Assembly: GCF_016765585.1 (NCBI RefSeq)
Contig: NZ_JAESWC010000007.1
Coordinates: forward strand, 1 to 64,000
Source: Clostridium rhizosphaerae
GTDB lineage: Bacteria; Bacillota; Clostridia; Clostridiales; Clostridiaceae
DNA length: 64,000 bases
Direction of reading: 5' to 3'
The notes under the pieces were generated by a model that made no database searches, had not been told where the DNA came from, and was given only the letters and a program-made list of their open reading frames with translations. Shown here in pieces: positions 17,285 to 26,460 of this stretch (position 1 is the first letter of the stretch; each line of letters begins with the position of its first letter). A program made the translations under genes and the position numbers.

Positions 17285-19726
17285 ATGAAACTTAATAAAG
17301 AAAAATTCAAGTCTGATTATAAACGAAAGTTAATGAACACCTTTGCTGAAGAAATTGATACTGCTTCAAAGCTCCATAAGTATTTTGCCCTTGGTGGCTT
17401 AGTTAGAGATTATGTCACAGAAAATTGGGTTAATACAAACAAATATTACATGGAGAGCGGCGAGAAGCAAGTTTACTATTTTTCTATGGAATTTTTAATA
17501 GGAAGGCTTCTAGGCAGCAACCTTCTGAACTTAGGTATAAGAGAACTATGTTATGAAGGTTTAACCGAGCTTGGCATAGACTTAAACGAGCTTGAGGAAG
17601 TTGAAAATGATGCGGGGCTTGGTAATGGCGGCCTTGGAAGACTTGCAGCTTGTTTCTTGGATTCTATGGCTTCCATTGGTGTTCCTGGTCATGGCTGCGG
17701 CATAAGATACAAATATGGCCTATTTGAACAAAAAATAGTTGACGGCTATCAAGTTGAAATACCTGACTACTGGCTAAGAGATGGAAATGTATGGCAAATT
17801 AAAAAAGAAAATAAAGCTGTTGAAGTACGCTTTGGCGGAAATGTAAGAGCTACTTATGAAACCGGGAGACTTTCCTTTATTCATGAAAATTATGAACCAG
17901 TACGTGCAGTTCCCTACGATACTCCTGTAGTTGGCTATGATAAAAATATGGTTAACACCTTGAGATTATGGAGTGCGGAACCAGTAGACTATGAATTCGA
18001 TTTTTCAACCTTCAGCCGAGGCGATTATCTTAAAGCCGCTGCTTACAGAACCTCAGTAGAATCAATATCGCAGGTTTTATATCCTGATGACAGCAATTTT
18101 GAGGGAAGGCTTCTAAGACTTAAACAGCAGTATTTCTTTGTAAGTGCAGGACTTCAAAGTATAGTTAGAAGCTATAAAAAATCAGGACTTCCCATGAATG
18201 AATTTCACAAGCATACTGCAATACATATAAATGATACTCACCCTTCTGTTGCAGTAGCTGAGCTTATGAGAATACTTGTAGATATAGAAGAACTATCCTG
18301 GGAGGAAGCATGGCATATAACGACTAATACAATGGCTTATACAAACCATACCATACTTTCCGAGGCTCTTGAGAAATGGCCTGTTGACATGTTTATGAAG
18401 CTTCTGCCAAGAATATATATGATAATTGAAGAAATAAATAAACGTTTCTGCGAAGAGCTGTCTCGTAGATACCCAGGTCAAAATGGAAAAATAAATAGTA
18501 TGTCTATAATCAATGATGGAGTTATTAAAATGGCTTATCTTGCTATAGTAGGAAGTCATTCTGTTAACGGAGTTGCAAAGCTTCATACTGAGATATTAAA
18601 GAATCAGGAACTTAATAACTTTTATCAGGTTTTCCCTGAAAAATTTAATAATAAGACTAACGGCATAACCCACAGAAGATGGCTTATGAAAGCAAATCCA
18701 AAACTTACGGAAGCCCTAAATCATACTATAGGTACTAATTGGATTAAAAATCCTAATGAATTAGGAAAACTGGAAAACTTTAAAACTGATAAGTCTCTGC
18801 AACGTAAAATAGCTTCTATAAAAAAAGAAAATAAGCTTCAATTTTCAAATATGCTTAAAGCCAAGTACGGAATTGATATCGACCCAAATTCAATTTTTGA
18901 TGTTCAGGTTAAAAGACTTCATGCTTATAAGCGACAGGTGCTAAACATTCTTCATATTATGTATTTATATAATAAACTTAAGGAAAATCCTAATCTTGAT
19001 ATTGTTCCAAGAACCTTCTTCTTTGGTGCTAAAGCTTCACCTAGCTATCATCTTGCAAAACAGACTATTAAGCTTATAAATACTGTAGCAAATAAAATAA
19101 ACAATGACCAAAGTATTAATGGAAAGTTAAAAGTTATTTTTCTTGAAAACTACAGCGTATCTCTAGCTGAAAAAGTTATCCCCTGCGCTGATGTAAGCGA
19201 GCAGATTTCAACAGCTTCAAAAGAGGCCTCTGGAACCGGAAATATGAAGTTCATGATGAATGGTGCTATAACTGTTGCAACTCTTGATGGTGCTAATGTT
19301 GAAATGAAAGATTCTGTAGGGGAAGATAATATAGTTATTTTCGGTCTTAAAGCGAACGAAGTTATAAGTTATAATAAGTACGGAGGTTATTCTGCCTTTG
19401 ATATTTATAATAACGATATGAGAGTTAAAAGAATACTTGATCAATTAGTTGATGGTTCTTTAGGCGTATCTTCAGGTGAATTTAAAAATATTCATGAATC
19501 TCTTTTAATGTTTAATGACGAGTACTTTGTTCTAAAAGACTTTGATGCTTATGTTAAGGCTCAAGAGAAGATTGATACGCTATATAGAGATCCAGCAAAA
19601 TGGAATGAAATGTGTATAATGAACATCGCGCACTCTGGTATTTTCTCCAGTGATAATACTATTAGAGAATACTCTAAAGATATTTGGGGTACTAGAGAAT
19701 TAAAGTCTGTACCTGTTATTGATTAA
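17285..19726 (+). CDS. glgP: Glycogen/starch/alpha-glucan phosphorylase
   Basis: Releases glucose-1-phosphate from glycogen ends using phosphate and PLP. The 813-residue GT35 enzyme carries NDAGLGNGGLGRLAACFLDS in the N-terminal half, HINDTHPSVAVAELMR, and the PLP-lysine motif EASGTGNMKFMMNGA (about residues 649-663). The start has AAAGGAG upstream. Last gene of the glycogen operon, followed by a strong terminator. The intact set points to a full storage and mobilisation cycle, in clostridia often tied to sporulation or solvent growth phases (family knowledge). Confidence 0.97.
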   Translation: MKLNKEKFKSDYKRKLMNTFAEEIDTASKLHKYFALGGLVRDYVTENWVNTNKYYMESGEKQVYYFSMEFLIGRLLGSNLLNLGIRELCYEGLTELGIDLNELEEVENDAGLGNGGLGRLAACFLDSMASIGVPGHGCGIRYKYGLFEQKIVDGYQVEIPDYWLRDGNVWQIKKENKAVEVRFGGNVRATYETGRLSFIHENYEPVRAVPYDTPVVGYDKNMVNTLRLWSAEPVDYEFDFSTFSRGDYLKAAAYRTSVESISQVLYPDDSNFEGRLLRLKQQYFFVSAGLQSIVRSYKKSGLPMNEFHKHTAIHINDTHPSVAVAELMRILVDIEELSWEEAWHITTNTMAYTNHTILSEALEKWPVDMFMKLLPRIYMIIEEINKRFCEELSRRYPGQNGKINSMSIINDGVIKMAYLAIVGSHSVNGVAKLHTEILKNQELNNFYQVFPEKFNNKTNGITHRRWLMKANPKLTEALNHTIGTNWIKNPNELGKLENFKTDKSLQRKIASIKKENKLQFSNMLKAKYGIDIDPNSIFDVQVKRLHAYKRQVLNILHIMYLYNKLKENPNLDIVPRTFFFGAKASPSYHLAKQTIKLINTVANKINNDQSINGKLKVIFLENYSVSLAEKVIPCADVSEQISTASKEASGTGNMKFMMNGAITVATLDGANVEMKDSVGEDNIVIFGLKANEVISYNKYGGYSAFDIYNNDMRVKRILDQLVDGSLGVSSGEFKNIHESLLMFNDEYFVLKDFDAYVKAQEKIDTLYRDPAKWNEMCIMNIAHSGIFSSDNTIREYSKDIWGTRELKSVPVID

Positions 19727-19742
19727 AAATAGTATTTATGAT

Positions 19743-19775
19743 GCATGGATTATCTAACTTATCCATGCGTTTTTT
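19743..19775 (+). terminator. Terminator of the glycogen operon
   Basis: Stem GCATGGAT (19743-19750) pairs with ATCCATGC (19761-19768) and is followed by a run of six T. Confidence 0.9.
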
Positions 19776-19851
19776 ATTCAATTTGCACGTGGTTTGTGAT
19801 AATATGAAAATATAAATATTTATTTAAATATGACAATTGGAGGTGAAGCTT

Positions 19852-20841
19852 TTGAAAAATAAAGTTAAAATATTACTAGCTTTAAGCATAGCTGTTTCTA
19901 CTGTAATTTCAGGCTGCAGCACAAAAACAAAACAAGCAGTTGCAGCAAATAATACAGCTATAAATTCAAACACTAGTCAATCTAGTGATAATGAAAACTC
20001 AAATTCAGAAAATAATTTACCTAACCCCTCTGCTGATAACACTGATAAAAATAATCCTACTGAAAATATACCTCAACAACCTGAAAAAAGTAATACGCAG
20101 TCTGATCCAACTCCTAAGCCTGCAGCACCAGTAAGCGTCTCGAACACAGCTTCCCTTGATACTAAAAGAATAGGCTGGTCCTGGGCTTACTCGCCTAAAA
20201 GCAGTGCTTCTTTATTATCAAAATATCATGGCTATGCCTTTGGTGATATTTCGAAGAAAATCATATATCTTACTTTTGACGAAGGATATGAGTACGGTTA
20301 TACTCCAAGTATTTTAGATACATTAAAAGCAAATAATGTTCATGCAGCCTTTTTTGTAACGGCTCCATACATTGTCGGTTCTTTTAATGGTATTAAGAAC
20401 TCTGACCTCTTAAAAAGGATGACAAACGAAGGACATGTAATCGGCAACCATTCAGTACATCATAAATCTATGCCTGACTTTACTGACGAGAATGCTTTCA
20501 ATACAGAACTAACAGGAGTTGAGGCTGCTGCCGCAAAAGTTCCCGGAGTAAAATTATCTAAAAACTTCAGGCCGCCAATGGGCGATTTCAGTGAATTATC
20601 TTTATACTATACACAAAAACTAGGCTATAAAACTATATTTTTCTCTCTTGCATACAAGGATTATGACGTAAATAATCAGCCTGATCCCGAAAAATCTAAA
20701 GAGTTCTTATTGCAATCAACCAAACCGGGTATGATATGTCTTCTTCATGCAGAGTCAAAAACAAATGCATCAATTTTGGACAGCCTATTAAAGGAATGGA
20801 AAAAGCAAGGGTATGAATTTAGAAGTTTAGATGAATTATAA
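19852..20841 (+). CDS. pdaA: PdaA-like polysaccharide deacetylase, lipoprotein
   Basis: A 329-residue secreted, lipid-anchored carbohydrate esterase 4. The signal peptide ends in lipobox VISGC (about residues 18-22). A low-complexity Asn/Ser/Pro linker (about 30-95) is followed by a NodB domain (about 140-320) with LTFDEGYEYGYTP, GHVIGNHSVHH (metal histidines) and FRPPMGDFSE. The layout around these motifs (ENGYTP-like segment, RPP-G-FSE, NNQ) matches B. subtilis PdaA, which acts on muramic acid for delta-lactam formation in spore cortex. TTG at 19852 is preferred because GGAGG lies 8 nt upstream. It has E where PdaA has N in the first motif. Confidence 0.85.
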   Translation: MKNKVKILLALSIAVSTVISGCSTKTKQAVAANNTAINSNTSQSSDNENSNSENNLPNPSADNTDKNNPTENIPQQPEKSNTQSDPTPKPAAPVSVSNTASLDTKRIGWSWAYSPKSSASLLSKYHGYAFGDISKKIIYLTFDEGYEYGYTPSILDTLKANNVHAAFFVTAPYIVGSFNGIKNSDLLKRMTNEGHVIGNHSVHHKSMPDFTDENAFNTELTGVEAAAAKVPGVKLSKNFRPPMGDFSELSLYYTQKLGYKTIFFSLAYKDYDVNNQPDPEKSKEFLLQSTKPGMICLLHAESKTNASILDSLLKEWKKQGYEFRSLDEL

Positions 20842-20850
20842 AATAATAAG

Positions 20851-21090
20851 GGCTGCTGTAAAACAGCAAAAACTTAGCGTGTTCTTTAAAGTTGCAGAAA
20901 CATTGAGCGAACATTAATAAGACTTTAATTATTTTTTATACAAATCCGTTAAAAATCCTATATTGTTTGAACGAAGTGAGTTTATAGGATTTAGGAGTTG
21001 TATAAAAAATAATTATTAGTCTTATAATGTGTAGCGAACGTTTCCTAAACTTTAAAGAACACGCAGAGGTTTAAGCTGTTTTACAGCAGT
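20851..21090. repeat. Long nested palindrome (second repeat family), copy 1
   Basis: A 240-bp imperfect palindrome between convergent genes. Outer arms 20853-20867/21075-21089 (15 bp, perfect), next arms 20877-20893/21048-21064 (17 bp, perfect), then arms around AATAAGACT/AGTCTTAT, and an inner stem 20953-20962/20983-20992 whose loop contains GAACGAAGTGAG. A related copy lies at 50223-50521 with different but still complementary arm sequences. It could act as a terminator for both neighbours. No ORF is plausible in it. Confidence 0.85.
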
Positions 21091-21105
21091 CCATTCTTAT
21101 TGTAT

Positions 21106-21297
21106 CTACTTCTCTGCCTTAGTAACAATTTTATTTACTTTGCTTTCTTCAACGAGATCGCTTTTACTAAAGCCTTTTCTGAAATATCTTATCTGCTTGT
21201 ATTTAGTACCGTTCATTTCAAAATCCAGTACATCTATTCTGTCACCAGTGTAAATAACCGGCTCTTTTTCACCTTTAAAGAATATTTGAACTTCCAT
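21106..21297 (-). CDS. Small conserved hypothetical protein after the S1 gene
   Basis: A 63-residue soluble protein of unknown function, beginning MEVQIFFKGEKEP and containing DVLDFEMNGTKYKQIRYF. It starts 21 nt downstream of the S1-domain gene on the same strand, with AGGAG about 10 nt before the ATG, so it is probably co-transcribed. It is strand-rich and looks like a single small beta domain. No known domain is recognised. Coding status is supported by the ribosome site, position and codon composition like its neighbours. Its end abuts the long palindrome. Confidence 0.72.
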   Translation of the reverse strand: MEVQIFFKGEKEPVIYTGDRIDVLDFEMNGTKYKQIRYFRKGFSKSDLVEESKVNKIVTKAEK

Positions 21298-21318
21298 GAT
21301 GCCGTCGCTCCTAAAAAC

Positions 21319-22500
21319 TTATTCTTCAAACTTAAAATCTTTAAATTTATCCTTTAGCAAATCTCCCAAAGTTAAACCTTCAGATTTATCTCCTAAGAAG
21401 TCTTTTATTTCTTCTCTTTCCTCTGTATTTTTAGCTTCTTTAATGCTTAAGCTCATCTTTTGGTTCTTGGTATCTATTTCCAATACTTTTACCTTTACTT
21501 TATCACCAACATTTAAAACTGAAGATGGCTTTGATACTCTTTCTTCTGATATTTGAGACGCATGTACAAGACCTTCTATTCCTTCAGCAACTTCAACAAA
21601 AGCACCAAAGTCTGTAAGTCTTACAACTGTGCCTTGGACTATATCATTAACTTTAAATTTAGCTCCTGCACTGTTCCATGGATTCTCTGAAACTTCCTTA
21701 AGTCCTAAAGAAATTCTCCCCTTTTCTTTGTCAAAATCAATTACATAAACCTCTACCTTATCTCCTACTGAAACAACTTCAGCTGGATCTAAAATTCTCT
21801 TCCATGAAAGATCTTGATTATGTATAAGGCCATCTATTCCACCTAAGTCAACAAAAGCTCCAAACTTAGCAAGTCTTGTAACTGTGCCAGTTCTTCTTTC
21901 TCCCTTTTTAAGAGACGCCCACACTTCACCCTTCTTTACTTCTGCTTCAGCTTTCTCAACTTCTTTTCTTGAAAGAATAACCTTTTTCTTATCCTTATCA
22001 AGCTCAATAACTTTTACTACTAAGTTCTTTCCTACAAAGCTCTTTAAATCTTCAACATATTTTGAAGAAAGCTGTGAAGCAGGAATAAATGCTCTAACAC
22101 CTTTTACATTAGCAGTAACTCCACCTTTTACAACTTCATTGACTTTAACTTCTAAAGTTTTTCCTTCATTTATGGATTCTTCAAATTCATCCCAAACCTT
22201 ATGCTCTTCAGCTTTAATTTTGGATAAGGCAACATTTCCTTCACCGTCATTAACCTGAAGTATGTATACATATATTTCATCTCCTGGTTTCACAACATCC
22301 TTAGGATTTACCACTTCATCATAGCTTAACTCTTCTCTAGATATAACGCCATCAGCCATATATCCTATATTAACAAAAACTGAGTCGTTAGAAGCTGATA
22401 TAACAGTTCCCTTTACAACATCACCAGCATTTATTCTTTTTAGGCCTCCTTCTAAGGCAGCCATCATTTCTTCCATTGAACCTTCTTCGTAGTTACTCAT
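21319..22500 (-). CDS. rpsA: 30S ribosomal protein S1-like protein (four S1 domains)
   Basis: A 393-residue RNA-binding protein with four S1 (OB-fold) repeats at about 22-92, 108-175, 193-262 and 278-347. The last two have the canonical VTRLAKFGAFVDLGGIDGLIH and VVRLTDFGAFVEVAEGIEGLVH patterns (overlapping loops of strong S1 domains). Four-domain S1 proteins are usual in Firmicutes, where their role in translation initiation is less strict than in E. coli. AAAGGAG precedes the ATG. It is probably co-transcribed with the 63-residue protein downstream. Confidence 0.9.
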   Translation of the reverse strand: MSNYEEGSMEEMMAALEGGLKRINAGDVVKGTVISASNDSVFVNIGYMADGVISREELSYDEVVNPKDVVKPGDEIYVYILQVNDGEGNVALSKIKAEEHKVWDEFEESINEGKTLEVKVNEVVKGGVTANVKGVRAFIPASQLSSKYVEDLKSFVGKNLVVKVIELDKDKKKVILSRKEVEKAEAEVKKGEVWASLKKGERRTGTVTRLAKFGAFVDLGGIDGLIHNQDLSWKRILDPAEVVSVGDKVEVYVIDFDKEKGRISLGLKEVSENPWNSAGAKFKVNDIVQGTVVRLTDFGAFVEVAEGIEGLVHASQISEERVSKPSSVLNVGDKVKVKVLEIDTKNQKMSLSIKEAKNTEEREEIKDFLGDKSEGLTLGDLLKDKFKDFKFEE

Positions 22501-22611
22501 TGAAATCTCTCCTTTATGTAATAATGTTAACTTTATTCTAATACTACCATTTTATCACAAGCATATTAATTTTTATACAATATAAAAATCTATAATCTCA
22601 TTTTGCCTATC

Positions 22612-23550
22612 TTATATATTTTCATACATTTTATAACCCTTGTTTCTGGAAACTTCTCTCTTTGGCATGCTCCAAACTATTAAAATTCCAATGGCAATAA
22701 CAATAGTTGTAAGTATTCCTGCTTCCGGTCCAAAAGCTCCTCCAGTTAATATATTATCCTTCAATATATTTATATTATATATACCATGAGCCTCATTTCC
22801 GCTTACAGGAAAACCAAAGACGTTTCCTTGAAAGTAATTCCAGGTTATATGATATCCAATAGGCATCCATAGGTTATTAGTCTTTATAAACATATATCCA
22901 AAAAGAATACCTACAAAAACTATGTTAATAAGTCCTAAAGCTTTTACATTAGGATTAAACAGATGAAGTGCTGAAAACATTAATGATGATATAAGTACAG
23001 ACAACCAAGGTCTTTTCATTTGGTTTAATGCAGTAATTGAATATCCCCTTGACAGAAGCTCTTCTTTAAAACCAACTATTATAAATAAACCTATTCCCCA
23101 AAAAGTATATGATGAAAACTTTGGATTTCCTATATTGTTTTGAAGAGATATATTTTTAGTTGCAAATAGTACTATAAAGATTGCTGTAAAAGAAACCGCT
23201 CCAAATAAAAGCCCAGCCCCCAAATCTTTAAAATTGCTTCCTATGCCTGTAAATCCTATATCTCTAAAGCCTTTTTTATCTACTGCCTTAAGCATAATTA
23301 TTAATGCAATTAAAAAGCCGGCCATGTCTATTGCCTGAGCTAGAAACATTCCTTGAGAAGAATGTTGAATAAAATTATTAATTGAGCTGTTCAAATTCTC
23401 TATACTTGTGCCTTGCATAAAAATTATACCCAGTACCATACCAAGAACAATTTGAAGAACTAAAGTAATACCTAAGTATAATGCCATAATGCATGCAAGC
23501 TTCCACCCAGATCTTAATTCATTATTACTATTTTTAAATACTTTTGCCAT
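22612..23550 (-). CDS. CPBP-family intramembrane glutamic endopeptidase
   Basis: A 312-residue membrane protein with about eight hydrophobic helices. It shows the CPBP/Abi protease motifs KEELLSRGY (EExxxR), FSALHLFNPN, and YHITWNYFQGNVFG (HxxxN/B-like motif). Family members are CAAX-type prenyl-protease relatives, several of which act in bacteriocin self-immunity or regulated proteolysis; no such partner lies nearby. The ATG at 23550 is chosen since GGGGG lies about 9 nt upstream and it gives a normal charged N-terminus. Confidence 0.88.
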   Translation of the reverse strand: MAKVFKNSNNELRSGWKLACIMALYLGITLVLQIVLGMVLGIIFMQGTSIENLNSSINNFIQHSSQGMFLAQAIDMAGFLIALIIMLKAVDKKGFRDIGFTGIGSNFKDLGAGLLFGAVSFTAIFIVLFATKNISLQNNIGNPKFSSYTFWGIGLFIIVGFKEELLSRGYSITALNQMKRPWLSVLISSLMFSALHLFNPNVKALGLINIVFVGILFGYMFIKTNNLWMPIGYHITWNYFQGNVFGFPVSGNEAHGIYNINILKDNILTGGAFGPEAGILTTIVIAIGILIVWSMPKREVSRNKGYKMYENI

Positions 23551-23723
23551 GATTCTACCCCCTATCCCATATTTATTATATGGCAATATATACATTTTAC
23601 ATTATTTGGATGCAAAAATAAAGCGTATTTATTTTGCTAATAATTTTGTGCTTTTATATGCGCATTATTAATGTTAGAATATAGATAATTAGTGGTTTTA
23701 AAACCGTATAAGGAGGAATTTAC

Positions 23724-24968
23724 ATGGAGAACTTTAAAGAAAATCTTGAAAAATATGCAGAGCTGGCTGTTAAGGTTGGTATCAACATACAAAAAGGTCA
23801 GACACTCGTTATTAATGCTCCTCTTCCAGCTGCTGAATTTGTTAGAGCTGCTGCGAAAAAAGCTTATGAAGCAGGTGCTAAAAATGTTCATGTTGAATGG
23901 GCTGATGAAGAAGTCACAAGAATAAAATATCTAAATGCTCCAGAGGAAGCTTTTTCTGAATATCCTATGTGGAGAGCACAAGGTCTTGAAGAAATGGCTA
24001 AGGAAGGAGCAGGATTTTTAAGCATTTCAGCTTCAAATCCGGATCTTCTTAAAGGAGTTGATCCAGAAAGAATATCTGTAGCTAACAAAACAGCATCAAA
24101 AGCATTAGATGGCTATAGAAGCTATGTTATGGCAGACAAGGCTGCTTGGTGTGTTATATCAGTTCCTACAAAAGAATGGGCTGCAAAGGTATTTCCTGAT
24201 GCAGACGCTGAAAAAAGTGTAGAAAAGCTTTGGGAAAATATATTTAAAGCTACAAGAGTAGACAGAGAAAATCCTGTTGAAGCTTGGAAAGATCATACTA
24301 ACAATTTAAATTCCAAGCTTGATTATTTAAACAGCAAGAATTTTAAGAAGCTTCATTATAAATCCCCAGTTACAGACTTAACTATTGAGCTTCCTGAAAA
24401 ACATCTTTGGGCCGGCGGTGGTTCCAATGTTGAAGGTGGCAATTATGAGGGTACATATTTTGTAGCAAATATGCCTACAGAAGAAGTATTTACAATGCCA
24501 AAGAGAGATGGAGTTAACGGTACAGTTAGAAGCACAAAACCTCTTAACTACAGCGGTAATTTAATCGATAATTTCACCCTTAAATTTGAAAACGGAAAGG
24601 TAGTAGACTTCTCAGCAGAGCAAGGCTATGAGACCTTGAAAAAGCTTATCGAAACTGATGAAGGTTCACATTACCTTGGAGAAGTTGCATTAGTTCCTCA
24701 TGATTCTCCTATTTCAAATACAAATATTATATTCTTCAATACATTATTTGATGAGAATGCTTCCTGTCACTTTGCTTTAGGAAAGGCTTATCCTACTAAC
24801 CTTGAAGGCGGCGCTTCTATGAGTGAAGAAGAATTAACTAAAAATGGAGCTAATACAAGCTTAACTCACGTAGACTTTATGGTTGGTTCACCAGACTTAA
24901 ATATTGACGGTGAAACAGCTGATGGAAAATTAGAGCCTATATTCAGAAATGGAAATTGGGCATTCTAA
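23724..24968 (+). CDS. M29-family aminopeptidase (AmpS/PepS-like)
   Basis: A 414-residue cytoplasmic metalloaminopeptidase. The sequence contains the M29 landmarks: ENF-type N-terminus, INIQKGQTLVI, an acidic metal-binding cluster in NVEGGNYEGTYFVANMPTEE, YLGEVALVPHDSPIS, and NASCHFALGKAYP with the metal-binding histidine. It probably cleaves N-terminal residues in peptide recycling. AAGGAGG lies 7-8 nt before the ATG. Monocistronic, divergent from the CPBP gene and ending in a terminator shared with rtcB. No clear promoter could be fixed in 23551-23723. Confidence 0.92.
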   Translation: MENFKENLEKYAELAVKVGINIQKGQTLVINAPLPAAEFVRAAAKKAYEAGAKNVHVEWADEEVTRIKYLNAPEEAFSEYPMWRAQGLEEMAKEGAGFLSISASNPDLLKGVDPERISVANKTASKALDGYRSYVMADKAAWCVISVPTKEWAAKVFPDADAEKSVEKLWENIFKATRVDRENPVEAWKDHTNNLNSKLDYLNSKNFKKLHYKSPVTDLTIELPEKHLWAGGGSNVEGGNYEGTYFVANMPTEEVFTMPKRDGVNGTVRSTKPLNYSGNLIDNFTLKFENGKVVDFSAEQGYETLKKLIETDEGSHYLGEVALVPHDSPISNTNIIFFNTLFDENASCHFALGKAYPTNLEGGASMSEEELTKNGANTSLTHVDFMVGSPDLNIDGETADGKLEPIFRNGNWAF

Positions 24969-24988
24969 TTAATGTAGAATTAATAGCA

Positions 24989-25018
24989 GAAAGTCCCTTT
25001 CGGGACTTTCTTACTTTT
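24989..25018. terminator. Terminator between the aminopeptidase and rtcB genes
   Basis: A 9-bp stem (24989-24997 with 25002-25010) around a TTTC loop, followed by TTACTTTT on the plus strand. It serves two convergent genes. Confidence 0.85.
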
Positions 25019-26114
25019 AAACCTTATAAGTAATCAACGGATTCAAACTTGCCACAAGCTTTATCATCTTTTCATTGACCATATCTTCAACTACTTTTTC
25101 TATACTTTTGTAAGCCTCAGGAGCCTCTTCATAAACTACATTTTTATCTTTACAAATTAAAGTACCTGCTAATTTTCTTTCCCTAAGTATTTTATCCTCA
25201 TAAACATGTTGAAGTCTTTTCTTGCAGTCAAACCTAGGCCATCTTCGCCCTGCGCCATGAGATACCGAATAACAGTAGTCATAAAGTCCTTCTTCAGGTT
25301 TTATAATATAGGACTTAGTACTTCTGGTTCCTGCAATAACTATATAACCCACATCCGAAGGAGCTGCACCCTTTCTGTGAATGTATATTATTTCGCCCTC
25401 TGTCTCCTTTTTTGTTATAGAGTTATGCACACTTTCTAGAAGTTTTTTATCATCCTTACCGCCAACAGTGTCCAAAAGTCTATGAGCTACTAGTTCTCTG
25501 TTCAGCCTTGCATATTCAACTGATTTTTGATGTTCTTCCAAATACTCATTAAAAGCCGTACTGTCAGTTTTCAAACCCTTTTGGCAGGAATGTTTTCTTA
25601 TACAGTCTTGAATAATATATTCTCCGTACCCTCTCGAGCCGCTGTGCACTAAAAGATAAACACTGCCCTTCTCCATGCCGATTTCCTCAAAGGCTTTTTC
25701 ATCAAAGACCTCTGAAACCTCTTGAAATTCAGCAAAGTGATTTCCTGAGCCTATTGTTCCAAGAGACTCTTTAAAAGGCAGATCTATATCTGCTATTTTC
25801 TCGCTTATGTCTATATTTTCCAGACCTCCCAGCCTAAAAAGCTTTCCAAACATTTTATCAAATTTAAATTTCCCTCTATTTATTCCTGTTGAAAACAAAG
25901 CCATACCACAGCCAATATCGCTTCCAATAATATGAGGATAAATTATATCCTTAGTCATATAAGCTGCACCAACAGGTGTTTTTCCTACATGCAAATCTGG
26001 AAGTCCTACAGCCTTTATTATTCCTTCAAGCTCCGCTGTTTTTTCAAGCTGATCTATTGCAGCAGTCTCTATCCACGACTTTTCACTTTTTACTACTTTA
26101 ACTTTACTCTCCAT
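25017..26114 (-). CDS. rtcB: RtcB-family RNA ligase
   Basis: A 365-residue member of the RtcB family, which joins RNA 2',3'-cyclic phosphate (or 3'-phosphate) and 5'-OH ends using GTP and manganese. It has the metal-binding GSDIGCGM (Cys about 69), IGSGNHFAEF, HSGSRGYGEY and the guanylylation-site region SVSHGAGRRWPR. The length is that of the short branch that lacks inserts found in E. coli RtcB and is sometimes linked to release factor H. No rtcA, archease or prfH is adjacent. The ATG at 26114 follows AAAGGAG; the longer start has no ribosome site. Confidence 0.88.
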   Translation of the reverse strand: MESKVKVVKSEKSWIETAAIDQLEKTAELEGIIKAVGLPDLHVGKTPVGAAYMTKDIIYPHIIGSDIGCGMALFSTGINRGKFKFDKMFGKLFRLGGLENIDISEKIADIDLPFKESLGTIGSGNHFAEFQEVSEVFDEKAFEEIGMEKGSVYLLVHSGSRGYGEYIIQDCIRKHSCQKGLKTDSTAFNEYLEEHQKSVEYARLNRELVAHRLLDTVGGKDDKKLLESVHNSITKKETEGEIIYIHRKGAAPSDVGYIVIAGTRSTKSYIIKPEEGLYDYCYSVSHGAGRRWPRFDCKKRLQHVYEDKILRERKLAGTLICKDKNVVYEEAPEAYKSIEKVVEDMVNEKMIKLVASLNPLITYKV

Positions 26115-26460
26115 ATTCTCTCCTTTAAAAACAATCAATTTTAAAGTCTATGCGAGAGAATATGCTAAGATATTTTATAATCTTATATATTCCCTCACCA
26201 AAATATTTCTTAATAACATTATAACCACAACCTTTCAAAGTTAATTACATACAATGCAATAAAGTTCTTACATTAATTAATAAGAAGCCTAGCAAATAAT
26301 TATACGCATATTTATTATTAAATTAATTAGTAAACATATATAAATTTGATTATTCAGAATAAATTTATAATACATTTACTTTTAATCCAATTTATGTTAA
26401 TATATTTGTAACATCTGATTATTGGTTAGACTGTTACAAATAACTTATGGGGGTGATCCT
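26115..26460. other. Divergent intergenic region with an operator-like inverted repeat
   Basis: About 345 bp, very AT-rich, between rtcB and the small membrane-protein gene. The only distinct feature is a perfect 10-bp inverted repeat, ATTTGTAACA (26404-26413) and TGTTACAAAT (26432-26441), ending just before the GGGGGTG ribosome site of the downstream gene. It could be a protein operator or a leader hairpin masking the start. No known RNA element was recognised. Confidence 0.5.

Noticed and set aside
26115-26400. Riboswitch or small RNA between rtcB and the small membrane protein
   Set aside because: The region is low-complexity AT with no conserved motif or strong stem other than the inverted repeat reported.
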